From: Proteus vulgaris
GTDB lineage: Bacteria > Pseudomonadota > Gammaproteobacteria > Enterobacterales > Enterobacteriaceae
Direction of reading: 5' to 3'
Assembly (NCBI RefSeq): GCF_016239305.1
Contig: NZ_JAEHOQ010000009.1
Coordinates: 80,706 to 144,705, forward strand
DNA: 64,000 nucleotides
Every line of letters starts with the position of its first letter. Position 1 is the first letter of the stretch. Shown piece by piece: positions 1 through 7,644 of the stretch. Below the pieces are notes generated by a model. That model did no database searches. It was not told where the DNA came from and saw only the letters and a program-made list of their open reading frames with translations. Both the position numbers and the translations under genes were made by a program.

Positions 1-379
1 GAACCACGATAAGTAAGATCTTTTTGCGTTCATTCATCAACCACATAATGATTGGGATAAGGAGCAATGATGAAACAATGAATCCTAAGAAATATAAGCC
101 TACTGCGTAGAATATTAATAAAAATCCTAAACCATAAGCCCGTTTAACAGCCGTCGAACTTAAATCAACAGAGCGGTGGACGTGTTTTGCTTTATCTATA
201 ATTACACTGATCCACTGAAAAATCCCCAGTAAAATAAACAAGATAGCTAAACCATAGGGCCAAAAACGCTCCCCAGGTACACCATACTCGTCAAATATGC
301 TCATATCACGGGAGAGGTAGATAATAAGTAGCCCAAAAGCTACTGAAATCGCACCGATGATGGTATTACTTTTTGTCAT
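1..379 (-). CDS. Tripartite tricarboxylate transporter small membrane subunit (TctB family), partial
   Basis: This is the 5' part (126 codons) of a small membrane protein. The start is the ATG at 377-379 on the minus strand, preceded by GGAGATC, and the frame stays open to the window edge. The product begins MTKSNTIIGAISVAFGLLII. It has a hydrophobic first segment, a second at about residues 38-56 and two more near residues 77-115, which is the TctB pattern of four short membrane helices. It lies 55 bp after the TctC-like gene in the same direction, the usual TTT layout; the large TctA permease is expected just outside the window. Family assignment rests on topology and context rather than on a diagnostic motif. 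The role is inferred as sodium- or proton-coupled uptake of a carboxylate. Confidence 0.75.
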   Translation of the reverse strand, partial: MTKSNTIIGAISVAFGLLIIYLSRDMSIFDEYGVPGERFWPYGLAILFILLGIFQWISVIIDKAKHVHRSVDLSSTAVKRAYGLGFLLIFYAVGLYFLGFIVSSLLLIPIIMWLMNERKKILLIVV

Positions 380-434
380 GTCGGGATCTCCCTGACCAAC
401 CCTATCCGCCTAAACGGATAGGGTGGTATCACTA

Positions 435-1409
435 TTATTTCTTCAGTGTCGCCGCGATGAGCTCAGCGTACATTTCGTGGTCTTCTTTCATCATTTGGTA
501 AGCATCATCACCAGTGATAAACACCGGCATAATACCCTGTTTTTTCAACGCTTCTTGATAAGCTGGTTTTTGAACCACTTCAGAGAATGCGCCTACTAAC
601 TCATTTTTCACGTTATCAGGTATACCTGCGGTTGTTGCTAATACAGCCCAAGCTCGCATTTTCACGTTGGTATCTAACTTCAGTGCTTCTTTGAATGTGG
701 GTACTTCTGGAATAAGAGGGAAACGACGTTCATCCATCACACCCAGAACACGTAATAAGCCACCATCAACGTGTGATTTTACTGCGCCTGGAGTAGTTAA
801 TACGCCATCAATATGATCACCTAATAAAGCTGCGATTGATGGGCCTGTACCTTCGTTATAAGGAATGTGGTTAAATTTAGTTCCTGTAGTACGTTCAATA
901 TTCACACCTGCAAGATGGAAAATAGCGCCCATACCAGAGTTACCAATTTTTAGTTTTCCTGGATTCGCTTTTGCTCCATCAACAAAATCTTGTAGTGTTT
1001 TATAAGGTGAATTGGCATTGACGACTAATACAACAGGATCCGCAATAGTGGTGGCAATCGGAGTAAAGTCTTTATAAGTCACTGGCGATTTCCCTTGATG
1101 AGGGAACATTGCCAACTCAACCGTTGTCATCACTAATTTCGTGCCATCTGGACGCGCATTAGCTACTTCAATCAGCCCCGTTAAACCATTACCTGTTGGT
1201 TTATTGATAGGAACAAAAATACGACCTGCAGGCATCACATCTTTAGCAAACTCTGCAATAGTACGTGCAGATGTATCAGTACCACCGCCCGGATTTTTCG
1301 GGATAATCACATCAATATTTTTTGTAGGATACGTTAACTGTTGGGCGACTGCATTCCCCATGCCCAGTGTCATCGTAATCGCCAACGCTGCGAGTAGACT
1401 CTTTTTCAT
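435..1409 (-). CDS. TTT-family periplasmic solute-binding protein (TctC/Bug)
   Basis: A 324-residue exported binding protein. The start chosen is MKKSLLAALAITMTLGMGNAVA, a clean Sec signal peptide with GGAGAAAGGG just upstream; a longer in-frame start 23 codons earlier would bury that signal. The mature part opens with YPTKNIDVIIPKNPGGGTDT, the Bug-family start in which the first strand and the Gly-rich loop hold the ligand carboxylate. Later landmarks are PYKTLQDFVDGAKANPGKL, GTGPSIAALLGDHIDG and a GIMPVF segment near the C-terminus. It would deliver an acidic ligand to the TctAB permease. The ligand is unknown; the operon suggests a sugar acid. A stop-to-start gap of 20 bp separates it from the sialidase-fold gene upstream. 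Confidence 0.9.
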   Translation of the reverse strand: MKKSLLAALAITMTLGMGNAVAQQLTYPTKNIDVIIPKNPGGGTDTSARTIAEFAKDVMPAGRIFVPINKPTGNGLTGLIEVANARPDGTKLVMTTVELAMFPHQGKSPVTYKDFTPIATTIADPVVLVVNANSPYKTLQDFVDGAKANPGKLKIGNSGMGAIFHLAGVNIERTTGTKFNHIPYNEGTGPSIAALLGDHIDGVLTTPGAVKSHVDGGLLRVLGVMDERRFPLIPEVPTFKEALKLDTNVKMRAWAVLATTAGIPDNVKNELVGAFSEVVQKPAYQEALKKQGIMPVFITGDDAYQMMKEDHEMYAELIAATLKK

Positions 1410-1429
1410 AAAACCCTTTCTCCACATTT

Positions 1430-2482
1430 TTATTGAGTAGCTATTAATTGCTGATAAACAATGTTTTTTCGATTCCAAGTAAAGGTCACGTGTAGGGTAT
1501 TGTTTTCAGCAATAATAGCCGGATATGAAAATTCGCCTTCCCCATCGAGTAAATCGAATGGTTCAGACCAAGTACTGCCATTATCGGATGAAAGACTGAC
1601 AGAGATGGGATAACGACGACTCCAGTTACCTGAGTTCGGGTTATACACCAATGCCAGTTGACCATCTGCGAAGGAGACGACATCAATGCCGCTATTATTA
1701 TTTGGTAATATTGTTGCATAAGCTGGACACCAACTGCGCCCATAATCCGTTGAATCGCTACGATAAATAGTACCGCGCGTACTCCGCATCATGGCATGCA
1801 CATGCCCAGGCCGGGATTCCCATAGTGTTGGCTGTATCACGCCGTCCCATTGAAAAACGCGTTGTAGATCAGTCTCCCATAAGGCATCGTCCTTTAAACC
1901 CTGCCAGATTTCATGTTCCGTTTGCCCACCTTTATGGTGTTCAATCGGAATATCCACTCGCAACCAGTGTTGACCGTCGTCACTCGATATATCGACAAAC
2001 GCATCCCAGAATTGGTCATCCTCAACCGACCCTGGTGCCAACCACTCGCCATTCGACATCACTAACACTTTGTTCTTCACAGGACCTCTAGGTGCTACAT
2101 CACCAGAAACCAATTCACTCGGTAAACTCCAGCTATTTCCGCCATCCTTCGAGATAACGTATTGGGTCGTCCAACTATGTACATCGGGACCCGTTTTATA
2201 AAACAGCCAGATATTACCTGTTGATGGGTCAACATGTAAAACTGGATTCCAGTGCGCAACACCTGGATTTTTAACAACAGGCTGAGCGTGTTGCCAGCCA
2301 TCACCCTCTTTTATCACCAGCCAGATAGCCGTATTTCCGCTACCTTCTTTATCGCCAGCAAAAAAAGCGGTTAACAAACGCTCAGAGTTAGGCACACGCA
2401 CAATCGTTGAAGCATGGCAGTGATTAAAAAGTGAATGTGCGTTATCAAGCACAAACTGGGTTTCCTTCATCACGAAAGGCAT
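1430..2482 (-). CDS. Cytoplasmic sialidase-fold (Asp-box/BNR) protein
   Basis: A 350-residue protein with four Asp boxes: SKDGGNSW near residue 110, SSDDGQHW near 165, STDYGRSW near 244 and SSDNGSTW near 302. This marks a six-bladed beta-propeller of the COG4692 'predicted neuraminidase' type (BNR_2). The start MPFVMKETQF follows AGGAG. There is no signal peptide or membrane helix, so it should act inside the cell, unlike secreted sialidases. It sits between the lyase and transporter genes of a sugar operon. It could cleave a ulosonic-acid glycoside after import, or open or mutarotate the sugar. The fold is well supported; the reaction is unknown. I did not identify a full arginine triad, so true sialidase activity should not be assumed. 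Confidence 0.8.
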   Translation of the reverse strand: MPFVMKETQFVLDNAHSLFNHCHASTIVRVPNSERLLTAFFAGDKEGSGNTAIWLVIKEGDGWQHAQPVVKNPGVAHWNPVLHVDPSTGNIWLFYKTGPDVHSWTTQYVISKDGGNSWSLPSELVSGDVAPRGPVKNKVLVMSNGEWLAPGSVEDDQFWDAFVDISSDDGQHWLRVDIPIEHHKGGQTEHEIWQGLKDDALWETDLQRVFQWDGVIQPTLWESRPGHVHAMMRSTRGTIYRSDSTDYGRSWCPAYATILPNNNSGIDVVSFADGQLALVYNPNSGNWSRRYPISVSLSSDNGSTWSEPFDLLDGEGEFSYPAIIAENNTLHVTFTWNRKNIVYQQLIATQ

Positions 2483-2502
2483 ATTCCTACTCCTGTCTTA
2501 AA

Positions 2503-3435
2503 TTAATCTAACGAAAGCCATTTTTTCATGTTTTCACCCAAAGCAGTCATGCTATTGACGGCAGAGGGGAAAAATGAGTTTTCAAACTGACTGCTGTTAC
2601 GGGAACGGCAGACCAGAGTGCTGAAGTTACCAATCAGACGCTGATGATATTTAGCGCATGCTGGGTAATCCAGTGTTTCGGTCATCGCTGCTGTTGATAA
2701 ATAATCAGCTAACACTGCAGCCTGCTCTGGTTTATCCTTCCAATTCTCATAAAGCCAAACATAAAGCTCTGGATGGAAGTTAGCCATAACACCGCTATAT
2801 GCCTGACATCCCGCTTGGAATGACGCTAATAACGTTTGACTGTTTGCATTCGCTAAGTGCAAGCGAGTTCCTTTTGATAATGCTAAACGACGCTCTATCA
2901 TTGGTAGAGAACAGCAGGTATCTTTAATAAAAGTAAAGCGATTACTTTGTGCACACCACTCTACAATCTCTTCAGATAGCAAGCGTTTGTAAGGATGAGG
3001 GCATTCATAAATACCCAAATCAATCTCTTTTGGTACCACATTGGTTAAGACTTGCAGTGTTTCCAACGCCTTATCATCTGACTCCCCGACTAAAGCCAAG
3101 CGGTTACTGATCATAATGACGCCATCGACGCCCGTACCTGACATTGCCTGCAGTTGTTCTTTTTGCTGACTTAATGCAGTTGCAGTATGACCAGAAGCGA
3201 CTACAGGTACTCTTCCATCTGCTTTTTCAACGATAAAGCGGGTAAGTGCTTGAGTTTCCTCGTCACTTAAATAAAACATTTCGCTTGATTGGCAGGCGGC
3301 AAAAAGTCCATGTACACCAGAATCGATATACCAGTCTACAAGACGCTCTAACGACGCCCAATCAATCTCCCCTTTGGCATCAAAGGGGGTTAGCATAACA
3401 GGCCAAACACCGACGTATTTTTGCTGGCTCATCAT
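2503..3435 (-). CDS. DapA/NanA-family class I pyruvate aldolase
   Basis: A 310-residue (beta/alpha)8 protein of the dihydrodipicolinate synthase/N-acetylneuraminate lyase family. The Schiff-base lysine is K171 in FTFIKDTCC and the catalytic tyrosine is Y143 in LGIYECPHP. The usual GTTGE carboxylate-binding loop is replaced by CQSSEMFYLS near residue 49, so the substrate is not the DapA one. The ATG-ATG pair at 3430-3435 follows AAGGAAT and starts 7 bp after the isomerase stop; an earlier in-frame ATG would overlap the upstream gene and lacks a ribosome site. By family it should cleave or form a 2-keto-3-deoxy acid, releasing pyruvate. Together with the isomerase and kinase, a Kdo-type substrate giving D-arabinose is an attractive inference. 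Confidence 0.85.
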   Translation of the reverse strand: MMSQQKYVGVWPVMLTPFDAKGEIDWASLERLVDWYIDSGVHGLFAACQSSEMFYLSDEETQALTRFIVEKADGRVPVVASGHTATALSQQKEQLQAMSGTGVDGVIMISNRLALVGESDDKALETLQVLTNVVPKEIDLGIYECPHPYKRLLSEEIVEWCAQSNRFTFIKDTCCSLPMIERRLALSKGTRLHLANANSQTLLASFQAGCQAYSGVMANFHPELYVWLYENWKDKPEQAAVLADYLSTAAMTETLDYPACAKYHQRLIGNFSTLVCRSRNSSQFENSFFPSAVNSMTALGENMKKWLSLD

Positions 3436-3442
3436 CAATTCC

Positions 3443-5089
3443 TTACAGTAAGTTAATGGCATCGCCTGCCACTTTCACTTGAATACCTTGAGTCAATGCT
3501 TGAGCAACAAAAGCTTTAAGCACAAACGCCAATTTATCTTCATCAATGTAAGCCACGGTAATGTGATTACTTTGATGTCCCGCCATAAGGTCATCACGCG
3601 TTACACCATCTAACGTACAGTTTAATAATGGCCATTCGTAGTTGGTTGCTCTACGGCGACGTTCAAATTCTGCTTCAGGTAATTCTACCGCCACACCCGT
3701 ACCGATATGCATAATCACATCAGTGCCTTCATAGTGTGCACGACCCCATAACAAGCGCCCTGCCTTACCTTGACCTGCGATAGTTGAACCTCCTTTAGGG
3801 AAGAACATTGCCGGCTGACGATAACCTGTTGCACCTTTTAAGCCACCTTTGAGGTGTTCAAAAGGAACCGATCCTGAAATCTCCATATCCCAGTAGAATG
3901 TTCCTTCGTACTCACTACCCCAACGAATATCATGTAGTGTAGTTTCTGCCGGTAACCCTAATGATGTTAATAAACGCCATAACATCGTTTGAGGAATAGC
4001 CGTACCCATATCCACTTCATTGATACAAGGAATTGGTGTGTTAGGGCAGATAATCTCGCCGTTTTCATCTGGTAGTGGGAAACGTGCTGTTGAACCAATA
4101 GCACCTTCGGCAAAGTCAGACGCTGGGCAACAATCTTTTAAGCCCTGCTGATATTGCACACCCACCGCAGTTAAACCAAAACGTTTTACGAAACGCGCCA
4201 TTGCAATCATCATGGCGCACTGCTCCATCACTTGCTCACGAGTGAGTTCAGTTTTGTCATCTTGACCAAACATAAACGTCATCCCGTTATCTTCGTACCA
4301 CTGTAAACATGCCTCTCTTAATTCTGTTGGTACTTTCGCCATTTCGACCAGTAACGCAGATTGAGAAAGGGATTCAATTGGCATACCAATATTGATCATG
4401 GCCTGTTGTGGGAAGACCCCGTTAATCATTCCCATACAGAATGTATCGAACAAACCTATTATTTCTTTATTTTTAATTATGTATTCGCCGACTTTACGAC
4501 CCACTTCACCGGCTTCTGTCGCCATTACCCTGTGTGTTGGCGCAATCTCTGTAAGATAGTTAAGCTTATGATTTACATAGCCATATTTTAGCCAAGTTGC
4601 TAAACCATCTACAAAGAATTCATCTTCAAACTCTTCTGACCATAAACGTGAATAATTTTTACCTAAACTGGTCATCGTGCCCGCTAAACACAACATACCC
4701 ACCAGACCCGGCCATGTACCATCAAAGTTAGCCAGCAGTAAAATAGGACCACGATGGTGTGCTAAGGAAGAAGCAATATGGTGTGAATATTGCCATGCGG
4801 TTAATAACACGATAACCGGAGCATCAGGATCGATGGCGGCAAACATGTCGCAACCTTCACGCTGACTACTGATAAAACCATGGCCACGAGCTTCATTAAT
4901 TTCATGAGCACGCTTCATTTTGTAACCTTGGGCTTCTAATGCCACGGCCAGTTTATCTTCAAATTTTTTCTGTACAGGCCAGCAAGTTACGTTTGCAGGC
5001 TCACGTAAGTCTGCGTTAGTAACCATCAAGATCTCTTTCTGACCTGCTGTGATAGTTGTCGGTAATTTTGGTAGATTTAAGTTCAACAT
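3443..5089 (-). CDS. L-fucose/D-arabinose isomerase-family protein
   Basis: A 548-residue protein of the FucI/AraA-type isomerase superfamily (COG2407). The start MLNLNLPKLPTTI follows AGGGATA; an upstream in-frame start lacks a ribosome site. Recognisable parts are the N-terminal Rossmann-like region (EILMVTNADLREPANV), the middle segment FGLTAVGVQYQQGLK and the metal-site segment CINEVDMGTAIPQ, where Glu and Asp occupy the expected ligand region. FucI enzymes interconvert L-fucose/L-fuculose and also D-arabinose/D-ribulose. With an FGGY kinase directly upstream it most likely makes a ketose for phosphorylation. It is somewhat shorter than E. coli FucI (about 590 residues) and clearly divergent, so the substrate cannot be named from sequence alone. 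Confidence 0.75.
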   Translation of the reverse strand: MLNLNLPKLPTTITAGQKEILMVTNADLREPANVTCWPVQKKFEDKLAVALEAQGYKMKRAHEINEARGHGFISSQREGCDMFAAIDPDAPVIVLLTAWQYSHHIASSLAHHRGPILLLANFDGTWPGLVGMLCLAGTMTSLGKNYSRLWSEEFEDEFFVDGLATWLKYGYVNHKLNYLTEIAPTHRVMATEAGEVGRKVGEYIIKNKEIIGLFDTFCMGMINGVFPQQAMINIGMPIESLSQSALLVEMAKVPTELREACLQWYEDNGMTFMFGQDDKTELTREQVMEQCAMMIAMARFVKRFGLTAVGVQYQQGLKDCCPASDFAEGAIGSTARFPLPDENGEIICPNTPIPCINEVDMGTAIPQTMLWRLLTSLGLPAETTLHDIRWGSEYEGTFYWDMEISGSVPFEHLKGGLKGATGYRQPAMFFPKGGSTIAGQGKAGRLLWGRAHYEGTDVIMHIGTGVAVELPEAEFERRRRATNYEWPLLNCTLDGVTRDDLMAGHQSNHITVAYIDEDKLAFVLKAFVAQALTQGIQVKVAGDAINLL

Positions 5090-5139
5090 AAGATATCCCT
5101 GGTAAGGTAAACTCGGTTCATAATCGGAAAAATTAGTGG

Positions 5140-6726
5140 TCAGCAATCTGACATCATTTCGTTATAACGCTGCTGATCTTGATACATTTGCAAATAAACT
5201 TGATATTTAGCCTGATGGAAGGCAAACGTGTCGCTATCTGGTGTGATAATGCCACCTTCTCGTACCATTGCACTGGCAGCTTTTGAGAAATCATCAAAGG
5301 CTTTACACGCTACAGCACCTAATAATGCAGCCCCTAAATTCACCGCATCTTCCTCTTGTGCTAAATGAATTTCACGACCTGTCGCATTGGCATATTCACG
5401 TAGCCACAATGGATTTTTCGTTGCGCCACCACACATCACGATGCGATTGATTTGATGTCCAGCATCTTCAAGTGTGTCGATAATATGGCGTGTGCCATAA
5501 GCAATAGATTGCAGTGTCGCAAGATAATAACGAGCCAATGCAACACGACCACTTTCCAACGTTAACCCGCTTACCATGCCTTTAGCAGCTGGATTGGCAC
5601 GCGGAGAGCGATTGCCATGATGGTCAGCTAAAACATGAAACTGAGTGGTTGGATATTGCTCATTTTCTTCCAATTCAGCGACGGCTTCGTTTAATAAGGC
5701 ATAGTAATTAACGCCTTTTTCATTCGCTTCTTGCGCTAATTCAGCCCATGACTCATGACGGCGGATAGACCATTCAACTAACGCACCAGCAGCACTTTGA
5801 CCGCCTTCGTTTAGCCATAAGCCGGGTAACATCGCGCCAAAGTAAGGTCCCCAAACACCGGGTACCATAATGGGATATTGGCTTACGATCATGTGGCAAT
5901 TAGACGTACCACTGATAATTGCCAAACTCCCTTCAGGTTGTGATGCTGTTAATGCCAAGCCACCCGCATGCGCGTCAATAATGCCAGAAGCAACAATGAC
6001 ACCCGTGTGCAAGCCAAATGCATTGGCAACCGATTCATCTAAACAACCCGCTTGTTCACCTAATGCCAAAATGGTTTGTGGTACTTTTTCTAATAATTCA
6101 TCCAAACCTACATCGGCTAACAAGCTCTCACTAAATTGCCCCTGATGTGCTAAATAGTTCCACTTACAGGTTAATGTACAGGTGCTTGCCACATCCCCTG
6201 ATGTTGCTTTCCACACTAAAAAGTCAGCTAAATCAAAGAATCGCCATACATTTTGATAACGCTCTGGATAATGATTTTTTAACCACAAAATTTTTGGCAA
6301 TTCCATTTCAATGCTCACTTCGCCACCGACATATCGCAGTGAAGGATCATTGGTCAGATTGATGGTGACCGTTTCTTGTACGGCTCGGTGATCCATCCAC
6401 ATAATGATATCTTGTTCAGTATTACCACTTGGCGAAACCGAAAGCCCTTTACCTTCTTTATCCACGGCAACCAAAGAACAAGTAGCATCAAAACCGATAG
6501 ATTTCACATGGATAGGATCAATAGCTGATAACGCCACCGACTCTTTTACGGTAGTGCAGACCTGCTGCCAAATATCGGAGGACGATTGCTCAACGAAATC
6601 CGTTTTAGGACGGAATTGAGCAATAGGGCGAACAGAAAAGCCTAAACGCTTTCCATTGCTATCAAATACCGCTGCACGGACACTGGCTGAGCCAACATCA
6701 ACGCCAATAAAATATTGTTGTTCCAT
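5140..6726 (-). CDS. FGGY-family carbohydrate kinase (ribulokinase-like)
   Basis: A 528-residue sugar kinase, first gene of the operon. The start MEQQYFIGVD follows TGAGGGTTCGC; the ATG 12 bp earlier has no ribosome site. The ATP-fold phosphate-1 motif is GVDVGSASVRAAVFD at residues 8-22. The sugar-contacting segment MWMDHRAVQE lies near residue 108, phosphate-2 is IISGTSNCHM, and the adenosine region is MCGGATKNPLWLREYANATG. Length and the MDHRA segment fit the long AraB/D-ribulokinase branch rather than glycerol or xylulose kinases. It would phosphorylate the ketose made by the isomerase, for example D-ribulose to D-ribulose-5-phosphate. A gap of 50 bp separates it from the isomerase gene. 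No regulator gene is adjacent inside the window. Confidence 0.85.
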   Translation of the reverse strand: MEQQYFIGVDVGSASVRAAVFDSNGKRLGFSVRPIAQFRPKTDFVEQSSSDIWQQVCTTVKESVALSAIDPIHVKSIGFDATCSLVAVDKEGKGLSVSPSGNTEQDIIMWMDHRAVQETVTINLTNDPSLRYVGGEVSIEMELPKILWLKNHYPERYQNVWRFFDLADFLVWKATSGDVASTCTLTCKWNYLAHQGQFSESLLADVGLDELLEKVPQTILALGEQAGCLDESVANAFGLHTGVIVASGIIDAHAGGLALTASQPEGSLAIISGTSNCHMIVSQYPIMVPGVWGPYFGAMLPGLWLNEGGQSAAGALVEWSIRRHESWAELAQEANEKGVNYYALLNEAVAELEENEQYPTTQFHVLADHHGNRSPRANPAAKGMVSGLTLESGRVALARYYLATLQSIAYGTRHIIDTLEDAGHQINRIVMCGGATKNPLWLREYANATGREIHLAQEEDAVNLGAALLGAVACKAFDDFSKAASAMVREGGIITPDSDTFAFHQAKYQVYLQMYQDQQRYNEMMSDC

Positions 6727-6741
6727 GCGAACCCTCATTAT

Positions 6742-6782
6742 TTGCTAACGCTATGCTAATTTTTGCTACTTCGAGTTAGCAA
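6742..6782 (-). promoter_or_regulatory. Inverted repeat in the kinase mRNA leader
   Basis: TTGCTAAC (6742-6749) and GTTAGCAA (6775-6782) are perfect 8-bp arms around 25 bases. The repeat ends about 15 bp before the kinase start codon, and TTGCTA/TTAGC motifs recur between the arms. It could be an operator or an RNA hairpin in the leader next to the ribosome site. No U-tract follows, so it is not an intrinsic terminator. Confidence 0.4.
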
Positions 6783-6924
6783 CTTAATTCGAGCATGATG
6801 AAAAAACAATCACAATAAGATTGGTTTGTGATGCAGATCTACATCAATAATCTATTAGATTGATTTTATTGATAATTTATTTATTTCACTTTATTGACAA
6901 TTTAAATGAAGTACTGAATCGATT

Positions 6925-6950
6925 ATGTTCGTTATAAATATAACGAACAT
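6925..6950. promoter_or_regulatory. 26-bp near-perfect palindromic operator candidate
   Basis: The arms ATGTTCGTTATA and TATAACGAACAT are exact reverse complements, separated by AA. A 12-bp arm is far more than expected by chance in intergenic DNA. The outer GTTCG...CGAAC pattern resembles sites used by IclR-type regulators. It lies about 200 bp upstream of both the kinase operon and the divergent small gene, so a regulator encoded elsewhere probably controls one or both. Confidence 0.6.
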
Positions 6951-7164
6951 TTAATTAATGAGTGAGTAAAAATACTTATTAGAATATTAATAGGCTTATC
7001 ATAAAATGATTTTATTAAAAGATATCTCACTAATAATTCAAATATTATTCAAAAAAAGAGTAGAACAGTAAAAATAATCATCTTCCTATTGTTATAACTT
7101 TCTATTGTTTTATTTTTAATAAGTTAATTTAAATTTATACATACATTTTTTGGAGTATTTAATT

Positions 7165-7593
7165 ATGTTGAAAAATATTGCTGTTAGTTTTTCTTTACTG
7201 CTTATTTCCTCTTCTGCTTTTTCAGCAACATTAGCAGAAAAAGAATTACATCAAAAATTTGAAGAGAATATTCAATCCCGTGTTGTTGATTTAAATAAAA
7301 GCTGCGATGCCAATATAAAAGTAACTTTTGATTGGTCTGCATTTACTGCTGATGATTTAAAAACAATAGGAGTTGATAGTTATTGTGGCGAGGGACTAAA
7401 AGGTGTAATAAATACCTGTGAAAGCTCTAAAGTTGCACAAGAAACAGTAAAAGAAAAAATACAGAATATTACCTGCTCTAAAGCGACACCTCGTAGTATT
7501 GAACTCAAAGAAGGTACGCTGAATTTCGGTATTGATTTCAATGCCTCAAATGATGCAAAAGCTGTTCAAGAATACTTAATGAATAATCTCTAA
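7165..7593 (+). CDS. Small exported protein of unknown function
   Basis: A 142-residue protein I do not recognise. The start MLKNIAVSFSLLLISSSAFS is a Sec signal peptide, probably cleaved after AFSA; the ATG at 7165 has TGGAG nine bases upstream, which is better than the TTG at 7150. The mature part is about 120 residues, mostly charged or helical at first. It contains four cysteines (in KSCDANIK, DSYCGEG, NTCESSK and NITCSK), enough for two disulfides in the periplasm. It stands alone, divergent from the sugar operon, and ends at a hairpin shared with the nik operon. No function is proposed. Confidence 0.75.
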   Translation: MLKNIAVSFSLLLISSSAFSATLAEKELHQKFEENIQSRVVDLNKSCDANIKVTFDWSAFTADDLKTIGVDSYCGEGLKGVINTCESSKVAQETVKEKIQNITCSKATPRSIELKEGTLNFGIDFNASNDAKAVQEYLMNNL

Positions 7594-7610
7594 ATAGATT
7601 AAATTCAGTG

Positions 7611-7638
7611 AACAGCAATGCTTAATAGTATTGCTGTT
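7611..7638. terminator. Bidirectional intrinsic terminator
   Basis: AACAGCAAT (7611-7619) and ATTGCTGTT (7630-7638) form a 9-bp stem with a 10-base loop, between the convergent ends of the small exported gene and nikE. TTATTAATT follows on the plus side; the U-tracts are weak, so efficiency is uncertain. Confidence 0.6.
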
Positions 7639-7644
7639 TATTAA

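Larger units (their letters stand above)
6727..7164. other. AT-rich divergent intergenic region with operator-like palindromes
   Basis: This 438-bp region lies between the minus-strand sugar operon and the plus-strand small exported gene. It holds a perfect 12-bp-arm palindrome (6925-6950), an imperfect one reading GATGCAGATCTACATC at 6830-6845 and an inverted repeat next to the kinase start. No coding potential was seen. Promoters for both directions must lie here, but the sequence is too AT-rich for a -10/-35 pair to be picked out safely. Confidence 0.7.

Noticed and set aside
1410..1478. N-terminal 23-residue extension of the TctC-like protein
   Set aside because: It lies before a clean signal peptide and lacks a ribosome site, so it is upstream non-coding sequence.
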